From NCBI GenBank assembly GCA_018136815.1, contig CM030943.1, positions 1,541,975 to 1,605,974 on the forward strand: a DNA stretch of 64,000 nt. Reading direction: 5' to 3'. Positions 21,629 to 31,314 of this stretch are shown here, one piece after another. Source of the DNA: Isochrysis galbana (Eukaryota > Haptophyta > Isochrysidales > Isochrysidaceae). A program made the position numbers and the translations under genes. Under the pieces are notes generated by a model, which saw only the letters and a program-made list of their open reading frames with translations, did no database searches and was not told where the DNA came from. Positions within the stretch are counted from its first letter, which is position 1, and each line of letters starts with the position of its first letter.

Positions 21629-22372
21629 ATGCGGGGGGCTTGGCTCAGACTCGTCGCCGCGGCGCTGCTGGTCGCGGTGGCGACGCCGGCGGACGCCAAT
21701 GTGCTGGCTCGTCCGGATCGTGTCATCCCTCTCGAGCCCGCCCATACCACTCGCGTCCAGCCGATCAAGTGCCTCCACGTGCTGCGTGGAGGGGCCTCCG
21801 CGCTCGACTGGTGGCGCGACTGGCTGCGGGGTGCGCTCGCCAAGCTGGGAATCTGGAGCAAGAAGGGCCAGCTGCTCGTCATCGGGTTGGACAATGCGGG
21901 GAAATCGACTCTGCTCACGATGCTCGTCCGCTCCAAGGTGGTCCAGCACGAGCCAACGCACCAACCTGTTTCGGATGAGATCCAGGTTGGATCCCTGAAG
22001 CTGCGTGCCGTCGACATGGGGGGCCACGCGATCGCGCGGCGCATGTGGCGCGAGTACTCGCAGGACGCAGATGCAGTTGTGTACATCGTGGATGCCGCGG
22101 ACCGGGAGCGCTTCCCGGAGGCAGCGCTAGAGCTGCACAAGCTTCTTGCGGGAGCCCTTCCACCGCATGTTCCCGTTTTGGTTCTCGGGAACAAGGTGGA
22201 CCTTCCCATCGCCGTGCGCGAGGAAGAGCTCTACTTCAGTCTCGGTCTTGATGAACTTGCGCAGCAGGGTGGCCCGCAGGCTACCCGACCGATCCGGCTC
22301 TTCATGTGCAGTGTATTTCAGGGTACTGGTTTCACGGAGGGTTTGGAGTGGCTTGCGTCTTGTGTCAAGTGA
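21629..22372 (+). CDS. SAR1: SAR1-like small GTPase with N-terminal secretory leader
   Basis: Single exon, 248 residues. GTPases of this type start COPII coat assembly. The core has GLDNAGKST (P-loop), DMGGH with the conserved histidine (switch II), NKVD and FMCSV, and the SAR1 amphipathic helix as WWRDWLRGALAKLGIW. Unlike cytosolic SAR1, about 60 residues precede that helix: MRGAWLRLVAAALLVAVATP looks like a cleavable signal peptide, followed by an Arg/Pro-containing stretch that could be a transit peptide. In cells with secondary red plastids such leaders send proteins to the plastid or the periplastid space, where a symbiont-derived Sar1 has been described. Switch I reads PTHQPVSDE where SAR1 normally has PTLHPTSEE, so the Mg-contacting Thr is Val. 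The ATG at 21629 is used; the GTG 12 bp upstream is not needed. Confidence 0.88.
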   Translation: MRGAWLRLVAAALLVAVATPADANVLARPDRVIPLEPAHTTRVQPIKCLHVLRGGASALDWWRDWLRGALAKLGIWSKKGQLLVIGLDNAGKSTLLTMLVRSKVVQHEPTHQPVSDEIQVGSLKLRAVDMGGHAIARRMWREYSQDADAVVYIVDAADRERFPEAALELHKLLAGALPPHVPVLVLGNKVDLPIAVREEELYFSLGLDELAQQGGPQATRPIRLFMCSVFQGTGFTEGLEWLASCVK

Positions 22373-22595
22373 GCTCTTCTTTCCTCAGCGCCAATTGTGG
22401 GCAGAGATCGTTCCCGCCCCTTAGGCGATGATTGCATGTGGCACAGTGATTGCGGTGAAGCTTTCTTAGAAGTTGGTGCTCCACCGGGATGTTTCAGCAC
22501 CGGGAAACAACCGCCAGGTTGGCTTAGAAAGCTCGTAGCTCGTTATGGAGCATGGCACTAGTGTGGGAGCTTATGGTCTGTGCTACCCGCTGCCT

Positions 22596-22700
22596 AGTCT
22601 GAGAGTTAGTACCACTACTGCCACTAGCCCTGCACTATCACGACGGCCCGCAGCGCACTTGCCCGTACACCTTGATGCGTGTTGCTGCCTCGGCACAGAC
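22596..22700 (+). repeat. Dispersed repeat R3, copy 2
   Basis: GAGTTAGTACCACTACTG, CTATCACGACGGCC, GCAGCGCACTTGCCCGTACA and GCGTGTTG follow in order. The complement of 61690-61790 has the same words. Confidence 0.65.
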
Positions 22701-23227
22701 AAAGACAAACATGTAACCCTTTGACCTTTGAAACACCCCCTCGTAGTCGTAGCCGTAGCCCGGTCACTCACTCTTTTTTACCCGTATTTTTCACCTCCCC
22801 TGGGTGTCCAAGGATTTCGCAGGGCCCTCCCCTACCTGCCCCGCCAGCCGCCTCCCCCCTCCGACGAACCCCCTCCCACCCCACGAAAGGCATTGGCAAT
22901 GGAGTCGGGCGTCTGTGCCACAGACTGTGCGTGCGGGACCCCCCCCCTCCCTTGCCCCGCGCGTGGCTTTCTATTTTGGGAGATTGGGACGGTCGCTCAC
23001 GGGAGCGAATAAGAGTGGTGAATGTCTGGCGCATCACTCTAAGAGATGCGGAGCTTCCGCGATGTTCGATCGCGCGCGATCGGCTGAAGAATGACCTGGA
23101 GGTGGTGGCCATGGAGAGCCCAGAGACCATAGAGCTCTCGCGCTCTCGCGAGCAGCGCGCAGGATGAGCGGGTGAGGGGGCACAGGTCACAGGTCACTGG
23201 TAATGCAGCACGCTGGTTCTCAAGGGT

Positions 23228-23229
<2 letters not shown>

Positions 23230-23271
<42 letters not shown>
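23230..23271. repeat. (CA)n microsatellite
   Basis: About 20 uninterrupted CA units. Confidence 0.95.
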
Positions 23272-23273
<2 letters not shown>

Positions 23274-23274
23274 T

Positions 23275-23590
23275 TTAAAAAAACCTTTTAATATTCTCGC
23301 CTCGCGCGTGGCAGTGTGCCAATACTATGCTACCACGCTACCACTACCACGCCTTCACTCCTTCCTTTTCCCTCGCTCTAAGAAAAACCTTTTAATATTC
23401 TTACCGCACTCGCGGCGAATGGAACCACTACCCACTACAAGTAGCACGTAGCATACTCTCTCTCTACACCCCCATTCCCCCGGCCCTTCTCCCCCCGCCA
23501 TCAGGCGGCTCCGCCCGTACACTACTAGGGGGATTGGGGTGGAGGGCTTAGATATGGTCCGTCCGGTGGCCCGCGCCCCCCCCCGGCACT
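23275..23590 (-). repeat. Dispersed repeat R1, two copies in tandem
   Basis: Two starts of the R1 end motif AAAACCTTTTAATATTCT occur at about 23279 and 23385. The second extends to 23590 and, complemented, matches 30095-30290 almost throughout (GGCCACCGGA, CATATCTAAGCCC, CCCCCTAGTAGTG, GGCGGGGGGAGAAGGGCCGG). Confidence 0.75.
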
Positions 23591-23719
23591 GATGTTGCGT
23601 CAGTACTAATATCAGCTACTTATAAAAGTGTCAGCTCGATTTTGCCAAATCACTGATATCAGTTGTCAGTTCATGACTAATGACTAAGTTTAGAATGTGG
23701 TAGTCGCAGTTTTTTATTT

Positions 23720-23965
23720 GGGGGGGGGCTTTTCGCAAGTGGGGGGAAGAGGGGGAGCGAGAGGGGGAGCGAGAGAGAGAGGGAGAAGGAGAGGGAGAGG
23801 GAGAGGGAGAGGGGAGAGAAGAGGGAGAGGGAGAGGGAGAGGGAGAGGGAGAGGGAGAGGGAGAGGGAGAGAGAGCGGCAGTGGGAGCGAGAGCGAGAGC
23901 GGAGAGCGCGCAGCGAGAGCGAGAGCGAGAGGGGAGGAGGGAGAGAAAGCGGAGCGCGAGCCACC
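23720..23965 (+). repeat. Purine-rich (GAGAGG)n low-complexity tract
   Basis: Almost pure A/G on the plus strand, with GAGGGAGAGGGA units, directly upstream of the hAT BED-finger ORF. Confidence 0.9.
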
Positions 23966-23968
23966 CCC

Positions 23969-24460
23969 ATGATGATTTCCGGCGGCTTGTTTGGCCAACT
24001 GAGCGGCGCTGATGATGAGGTGGTCCCTGGGGGCGGTGAGACTGACGATGAAGGGGATGCGCGCGTATGCGTATGGGGGCGACGCGCGGTGGCTGAGCTC
24101 GAAGGCACGGCACTGGAGTGGTCGACGGTCGACGAGGCCTCGGGCCGCTCGAGGAGCGTGAAGCGGAAGCAGTGCCTTTTTTGCGGCCTGCACTTCACGG
24201 GCGGGCCCAGCCAAATCCGCTGCCACCTGGATGGCAAGGTGCAGCCTCGCTCCATCCGGTTGTGCAAGCCAACCAGCGCTTGGAAAGCGCGGCACGCAGC
24301 TGTCTTACTCGAGCTGCGGAAGCGACAAGATGGGCAAGAGCAAGCTGCCAAGGAGGAGAAGGCGAAGGAGGAAGCAAGGATGGAGCGTCGGATGGAATCC
24401 ACAGCCAAGCTCTTCGGCATCGTGTCGCCCGAGGAAGTCGCGGAACGCACTCACGGTACT
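23969..24460 (+). pseudogene. hAT transposase N-terminal fragment with BED-type zinc finger
   Basis: The ORF from ATG 23969 has an acidic N-terminus and then a finger KQCLFCGLHFTGG...IRCHL...LCKP, the C-x2-C...H...C layout of BED domains in hAT transposases. A Lys/Glu-rich helix with repeated EEKAKEEARMERRM follows. After about 24460 sequence resemblance stops, and no catalytic core or dimerisation domain follows within 1 kb. It is probably an orphaned 5' part of a hAT element. Upstream, 23600-23660 contains ACTGATATCAGT-type palindromes also seen near 41660-41725 beside another hAT fragment. Confidence 0.6.
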
Positions 24461-25564
24461 TACTCACGGACATCGCCTATACCCCAGTATACCCACTGCC
24501 TTACACTACCCCCTTCATTCCTTTGTGTTTGGTATCGGGGGGGGGGGGGGGCGTGCACTACTACGGGCCAAGTGCAAGGGGTGGGCTGGGGCAGGCGGGC
24601 AGGCCTGTTGTTGGGTGTTAGTGCGTCAAGCTAAGCCTACGCCAGCATGTACGCATCTACGTACTACGTACCCTCTCTATAGCCTAGCCTTCTATGGAGC
24701 GCCTTTCCTTCTCTAGGCGCCGTCCTTGATTCCCAAAGGCTCTCTCACATCTCAGTTTTGGGACGGAGGTAGTACCATAATTATGGGGGTAGTTGCCAAA
24801 AAAAACAACCAAATCTCAGGTCTCAGCCTCTCGGGGGTGAGGGCAGGGAGAGGAGCGGGAGCGACGCGCGCTCCATGACCCTATCTTGTTGAAGATAGTT
24901 GGGGAGTAGGAGTGGAGAGCAGGGGGAGTTTGTGCCCCCCCTGGATGAACCAAGTATAAACTTATTTTCATGCCATCTTATCTTCTACACCACACAATCA
25001 CAGATCAGAGAAAAAACCGCCATTCTTAGTTCTTAGGCCTGCATATGTGTTTTGCTGCGCCTTGCGGCCGTCATTTGACTCGCTCAGCGTTCCTGGGGTG
25101 TTACCTCCAGCGGTGCCACATGCCTGTACGAGCTCACGTTATGGTACGGTGTATGCCATAAGACTTCCATACCCCCTCTGCACACCGTACCTCGAGCCTG
25201 CAAGTACTTGAGTCGCCTTCTGGTCGAACAGAACCAGGAGTACATGGATAAGCGACGGTACTCATGTTGCTCTCGAAATGTGGACCGTGGGCCCTTTGCC
25301 GAGGATTTACAACAACACAGTCACGCACCGTCTCGTAAACATGCAGTCGAATTCAATCATCCATGCCTCGCCGATGCTTTCAAGAAGACGACTGCCCACC
25401 GTGTGTGTTGACCAGAAAACTCGAGGACGCAACTTCGCCCCAAGAACCACCAAGGTTTTGGGAGTTGGTGGCCTCATGTCGGCTCGGACTTCAAGGCCTC
25501 ATATCGATTCTGAGAATGCTGTGAAGCACGAAAGATGGCCATGGATCGGAAGTGCACCACTTTT
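24461..25564. other. Intergenic region, nothing recognised
   Basis: Contains a G-run at about 24539-24551. GCGACGCGCGCTCCATGACCCTATC at about 24862-24886 (in pieces) recurs at about 37510-37532. No coding or RNA feature was found. Confidence 0.5.
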
Positions 25565-26590
25565 TCATGTCAGCCGTGACTCAAGCCACTCCATCGTGCG
25601 ATCAATAAAGTACGTTATCGTCGAAGGAGAGTACATACGACCTGTGATAATGTGCGGCTCCTCTGAATTGGTGATCTCCTCAAACTCGACGCAGTTGGCG
25701 GCTGGTGCAAGCGTGGAGCGCATGGCCTCATATGAGACGACTGGATCGGATGGATTAGCAAACACGAGCATGGGGAGCCCCGCACGACCAATGGCACGTA
25801 CATCCACGCCCACCTCGACAGTTGTGTACAACTCGCAAAGGTTGACCACTGCCTCGGATGGATACGTCATTGTCACAATCCGTCTCTGCTCCTCAGACAC
25901 ATACGGCACGTGGTGCTCGGGGCCCGCGATGGCATGCACCAGAGCCCGAGATGCAAAGTAGGGCATCAAAAGCACGGGCCACTTGAGCAGCGTGTATGCC
26001 GGTCCAGCGATGGACAGTGCAAAGCCAGGCGAGATGAGAACTACGGCAGAGAGCGAACCTCTAGCCCACCTCTGCGCCGCAATCCAAACCGCGAGTGTGC
26101 CGCCGGTAGAGCACCCAATGAGAATGACTCGTTTGCCTATGAGCTGGCCCAAGGCGAAGGCGACGGCCGCGTCAGATAGGAGCGTGTCTCTTGTCGCCAT
26201 GTCTCGGAGCGCTCGTCCACCCCGCTCTGCGGGTGCCAACCCGTGTGCAGACAACCGTATTCGCAGCAAGTTGGCGCCGAGTCTCTGGGCGATCTCGCGG
26301 TCGACCGGGTCGATCTCCTCTGGGGAGGTGGACCATCCGTGGACAAACACCACCGCCACCTCCGTTCTCACCCCCTCTCCCGCTGCCCATCGCACCTCAG
26401 CGCCAACGCCTGGCTGCAGCGGCCCCTCCGCCTCATCGCGCTGCGCAAGGAAGCGCTCGATGTCATGGATGCGGAGCGTGGACGGGAGCGGTTGGGCAAG
26501 GTAAGGATCGACTCGTTGCAGCTGGCGCCTGCGCCGCAGCCAGGCGAGCGCGAGCACCGAAGCCATCGTGACTAGCAGCGTCCACCACAT
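25565..26590 (-). CDS. Alpha/beta-hydrolase (lipase/esterase-like), membrane-anchored
   Basis: Intronless ORF of 341 residues. The N-terminus MWWTLLVTMASVLALAWLRR is a single membrane anchor or uncleaved signal followed by basic residues. The hydrolase core has VVFVHGWSTSPEE (oxyanion-loop HGW), the nucleophile elbow GCSTGG, a candidate acid in FANPSDPVV, and a candidate histidine in EEPHIITG near the C-terminus. Spacing and order fit a complete Ser-Asp-His triad. The substrate is unknown; the anchor suggests a lipid or ester at a membrane surface. The ATG at 26590 was chosen because translation further upstream gives only Pro/Ser-rich GC-driven sequence. Confidence 0.85.
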   Translation of the reverse strand: MWWTLLVTMASVLALAWLRRRRQLQRVDPYLAQPLPSTLRIHDIERFLAQRDEAEGPLQPGVGAEVRWAAGEGVRTEVAVVFVHGWSTSPEEIDPVDREIAQRLGANLLRIRLSAHGLAPAERGGRALRDMATRDTLLSDAAVAFALGQLIGKRVILIGCSTGGTLAVWIAAQRWARGSLSAVVLISPGFALSIAGPAYTLLKWPVLLMPYFASRALVHAIAGPEHHVPYVSEEQRRIVTMTYPSEAVVNLCELYTTVEVGVDVRAIGRAGLPMLVFANPSDPVVSYEAMRSTLAPAANCVEFEEITNSEEPHIITGRMYSPSTITYFIDRTMEWLESRLT

Positions 26591-27675
26591 CGGCGCGGTC
26601 CGAGCGGCCAGCAGGAGGGGCCGAGCGCGCCGGCGAGAAAGAGGGGGGATGAAGGCGGTGGGGGAGAGGGGGGCAGCCCGAGAGAGGAGGAGAGAGAAGG
26701 GATGATAGTGAAAAGAGGGAGGGTTGGAGGGAGGGAGCGGGGAGGAAGGTGGACCAAAACAAGAACCACACCCTGGGGCCGGGGGGGAGGGGCGGAGGGG
26801 AGTCACCACACAGTGTAAAATGTGTAAAAGGATGTGCTGGGAGAGAACAGACGGTGTACTCCAGCAGAATAAATATTGTACTTTACTACTAGTCGAACAG
26901 CCTCTGCCCTCCGACTAAAACTGAACTTTTAATGACTAGAAAATCTGGCAATGAACACATGTGCACATGTGTGACTAAATCAGTGCCAACATGAACCGCT
27001 TCGTCCGTTGCTAGTCGCCCTTGTTTCACGTTTCCGTGTGTGCGCATCTCTCGGGGTATCTGGAGAACGGCGTGGCCTAGGTTAGTTATTTGAAATTATT
27101 TGCTAGGTTCTAGGTCTAGGTCTAGGTTCTAACGCTTGCGCTAGCTTGGTCACTCACAAGGGGGGTGCGGAGGGCAAAATCGGTAATGAGAAAATGGAGG
27201 CCTAAATAAGCTTTCTATAGGTTCTGGTATGAGAGTATCAGGAAAAAAAAAGGGAAAGAGGGGTCCTCCGACAAAATTTTCGAAAAATGGCCAATTTTAA
27301 GCCTACGACCTACGAAAAGATTGAAGACCAAGCGCGAAAAAGTATTCGGGCCCCCTCCGGTATATTTTACTGATTCCCTTCATGCAAGGCACGCACAACT
27401 AGTGACGGAGCCATGAGCTTTGCCAGCTCACAAACTCACAAAGTCCACGAAATGTGCTTCTCTACAGAGTCTCTACACATTTTATGTTCATGATCATCAA
27501 CACGCATTGCGCGATTGATTGACTTCAATATCAATATATATGTACATGAGTATCACTACTAACAGCCGCTCTCGAAGCGCTACAATTGTTGAGACGAGAA
27601 GCCCCAACCTTGCACCAAGACTGGGCGGGCTGCCGGCGTTTTAATGTTGATCCAGTTGCCAGTTGTACTTGGTGG
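26591..27675. other. Intergenic region, AT-richer
   Basis: The first 220 bp are purine-rich and are probably the promoter/5' UTR of the hydrolase gene. 26900-27660 is AT-richer than its surroundings. A segment near 27146-27240 (GGTCACTCAC...GGCCTAAATAAGCT) resembles 41555-41640. No gene is recognised. Confidence 0.5.
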
Positions 27676-28497
27676 CAGGGCGTATGGGTTCACGTTTACC
27701 CGGTGTTGACCCACTTTGCGTCAACACCTCCATTGGCTAGGTGTGGCACATACATGCGTTAACACCTCAATCTGCAAGTGTTGGTACCAGCAGCGGGTTA
27801 ACACCACACTGCCGGTGCTGTGTACTACTGTGCACCCACGCACCCACGCACTCACGCACCCACTGATGCTACGTGCCGCGCGTGCACGCGCACGAGGAGC
27901 TGCACGGCCAAGTGGCAAGTGGGGAGTTGCTCTTCGGCACGGGCACCATGGCCAACTTGGAGCTTGCGCGGCTGCACCGCTGCACCTGCTGCTGCGCGCG
28001 CTGCGCTACGCTGCTGCCGCTACACGGGCGGCGCGATGGGACCGTGCTACTCCTTGTGCACGCGTGGACCGCCTACTGCGTGGGGAGGCAGCGGCGGCGG
28101 TCGGAGGTGCGCCGGCGGTGCCCGCCGCCGCCTTCGCGGCCGTGGACCGGCTGCTCGCCGCACTCGCTGCGCGCGACCGACCGCGGCCGACGCTCACGTT
28201 GCGCGCTGCGCGCTGCGCGTCGCCTGCGCGTTCCACCTGCGCGGGGCCGCGCGTGTCCCGATAGGCATTTTGTCATTTGACCGCGCATTCCCTCGCGCGC
28301 GCTGCCGCGCTGCCCGCTAAAGCAAGCAGAATCAGCAACCAGCAACCGCAACAGTGACGAGTGGAAGTGCGTCAACACCGTGTCAACACTTGTTGTGCCC
28401 AGCGTCAACACTTGTAAGAGGCCAGATGGGTTAACACCTTGCCCAAGCTACTGTAATGGGCCCTCGAGGGCGTGTCAACGTGAACCCATACGCCCTG
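27676..28497. mobile_element. Non-autonomous hAT-type DNA transposon (822 bp)
   Basis: Perfect 21-bp terminal inverted repeats begin CAGGGCGTATGGGTTCACG. They are flanked by an exact 8-bp duplication, CTTGGTGG, at 27668-27675 and 28498-28505. TIRs starting CAGGG and 8-bp duplications are the signature of the hAT superfamily. Both ends carry clusters of subterminal words, GTCAACAC and GTTAACACC, in both orientations (27702-27815 and 28365-28475), the usual transposase-binding arrangement. The interior (about 27870-28330) is very GC-rich, with several overlapping open frames and no transposase; it could be captured host sequence. The exact ends suggest fairly recent insertion. Confidence 0.9.
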
Positions 28498-28753
28498 CTT
28501 GGTGGCCCACCAAGCACCACATTCACAAATGACACCCCTGCAGCAACAAGGGGAATTGTTCAGCTGTAAGTGTGGGTGCGTACCTTACACGAATATTCAT
28601 GCTTGCAGCCTTCAATCAACTAAGTTTATACTTGGTTCGCCCATGGGGCCATGGGGGGGCAGGAGCCCCCCTCTCTCTCCACTCCTCCCCTGCCGTGGGG
28701 GAGCAACCACCCATCCTCCTGGCATGCCTGATGGCTTGCCAGGAGGCCACCGC

Positions 28754-29650
<897 letters not shown>

Positions 29651-29658
29651 GCCACCGC

Positions 29659-31314
29659 CCTGCTGACCCACTCTCCCACTGACAGGCACGCCTGGTTCGC
29701 TCTACCTGGCCCCTTGTGGCCAGCCCATCGCTCCAACCCCCCCTCCCCCCCTGTTCGACAGGCAGACAGGTGCAGATTGGGGGCCCCAGAGGCTCAGGAG
29801 CGCCAGCGAGGGAGAGGCAGGGGAGGCCAGGGCCCGGCGCCCGGCCCCAGCCTCCTCTGCCCCCAGAGCTGGCCTTCAGGAGCCTCCAGGGGGCGCCAGG
29901 GGCAGCTGCAGGCCTGCCGCAGGCGCGCCATCGCGCGTGCCGCAGGAGAGGAGAGAGAGAGCGCGGAGAAGGGGGTGGGCGGAGCGAGAGCTCCGCTCAC
30001 CGAAAAATAGGTAAGTCCCGCACCTGTTTACAGGATAAGTCGGTGCTGAGGCCGCCGCCCACTCGGAGACACAGGAGGAAGGGGGGGAATGATCACCGGG
30101 GGGAGGCGCGGGCCACCGGACCATATCTAAGCCCTTCACCCCTATCTATCCCCCTAGTAGTGCACGGGGGGAGTCGCCTCATGGCGGGGGGAGAAGGGCC
30201 GGGGGAGTGGGGGTGTAGAAAGTTTTCCTACGTGAGTAGAAAGTAGAGGGTCCACGGCCGCGTGTGCGGTGAGACTATTAAAAGGTTTAATTTAATCATG
30301 CTTGCAGCCTTCAGATGCAGATGTCAGACGGGCAGGAATACAACGCATGTTGACATGTTGAGTTGTGGTGCTTCAACGCTTTTCATCCACATGTTGGGTG
30401 GGCTGGTGATCAAACGCTTTTCCACATGTTGCATGTTGGGTTGGTGATGAGTGATGATTGAACGCTTTTCCACATCCACATGTGCGGGTGGGCGGTGATT
30501 GAACGCTTCTCGCCTTCGCCTCATCGCCCTCCGGACCTAAGTCAAAGCTCGATTTGTCACATGAGTGGGGTCGAGAAAGTGGGGGGGGGGGGGGGGGGGG
30601 TTGCGCGAGCCCCCCCGCCATGGCGCGACCAAGCGCTCATATATATCAAGATTAGTGCGAGCGAAAATCATGAGACGACAGGCCCGCGGCAGCAACGCAG
30701 GGAGTCACCACATGTACGGCAAGGTACGCCAATAGGCAGCAACAATAACCAAACGGAGCTCCAACATACGACTATATCCGAAATATACTCCCATCGGAAG
30801 AAAACCACCCGTCCGTCCATTGACACATTTTGGCAAGGGCAAGACATTGTGTGGCAGCGGTCGTGGCCCGTCCAAGTCGAACTAAAATGTAAGCATGGGA
30901 ATAGCTAGAGAATCCACAGCCGAGGAAACGGGGAGGCAGGAGGCAAGCGTCAGCCATCCTCTTGCCTGGGTGTGGTGCGCCGGCCCGATCGCCACGAGAG
31001 CACACGACGAAGCCACGGGCAAGGCGGGGGATGTCCTTGAGGAGGCGAGGCCTTAATAGATGAAAATTGGCGCCGATACAACGAGTTGATGCGGAATATG
31101 GGGCTGCGTATTGCGCGCAGGAGAATGCATAAAGGAGACGCAGACAAAACCTTGCGGAAAAAGAGCCGAGATGATGGCGCTCGAGACCGAGTCTTTGTCT
31201 TGATCGGGGCCAGAGCCATTGGGTGTAATCTACGGTTGAGGGTTGCTGAAAGGCCATGGCGATCCAGTGCAAGGCGCGCGAGGCGGCCGGATGAGTGCTG
31301 AGGCGCGGTTCGGC
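29659..31314. other. Intergenic region with R6 and R1 repeats
   Basis: 29740-29930 resembles 61060-61235 and 36130-36218 (R6). R1 is at 30095-30290. Three tandem-like words ATTGAACGCTTTTCCACATGT occur in pieces at 30400-30505. A G-run of about 19 is at 30582-30600. 30900-31314 is probably the 3' UTR of the following minus-strand gene. Confidence 0.55.
30095..30290 (+). repeat. Dispersed repeat R1, long copy
   Basis: Best-preserved plus-strand copy: GGGCCACCGGACC, TATCTAAGCCC, CCCCCTAGTAGTG, GGGGGGAGTCGCC, GGCCGGGGGAGTGGGGGTG, GACTATTAAAAGG. Confidence 0.75.

Larger units (their letters stand above)
22373..23600. other. Intergenic region with R3, CA repeat and R1 copies
   Basis: Contains R3 at 22596-22700, a (CA)n tract at 23230-23271 and two R1-family copies in tandem on the minus strand. 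No gene is recognised between 22700 and 23200. Confidence 0.6.

Noticed and set aside
21152-22209. Minus-strand ORFs of 291 and 212 codons over the SAR1-like gene
   Set aside because: Antisense frames of a clearly recognisable GTPase.
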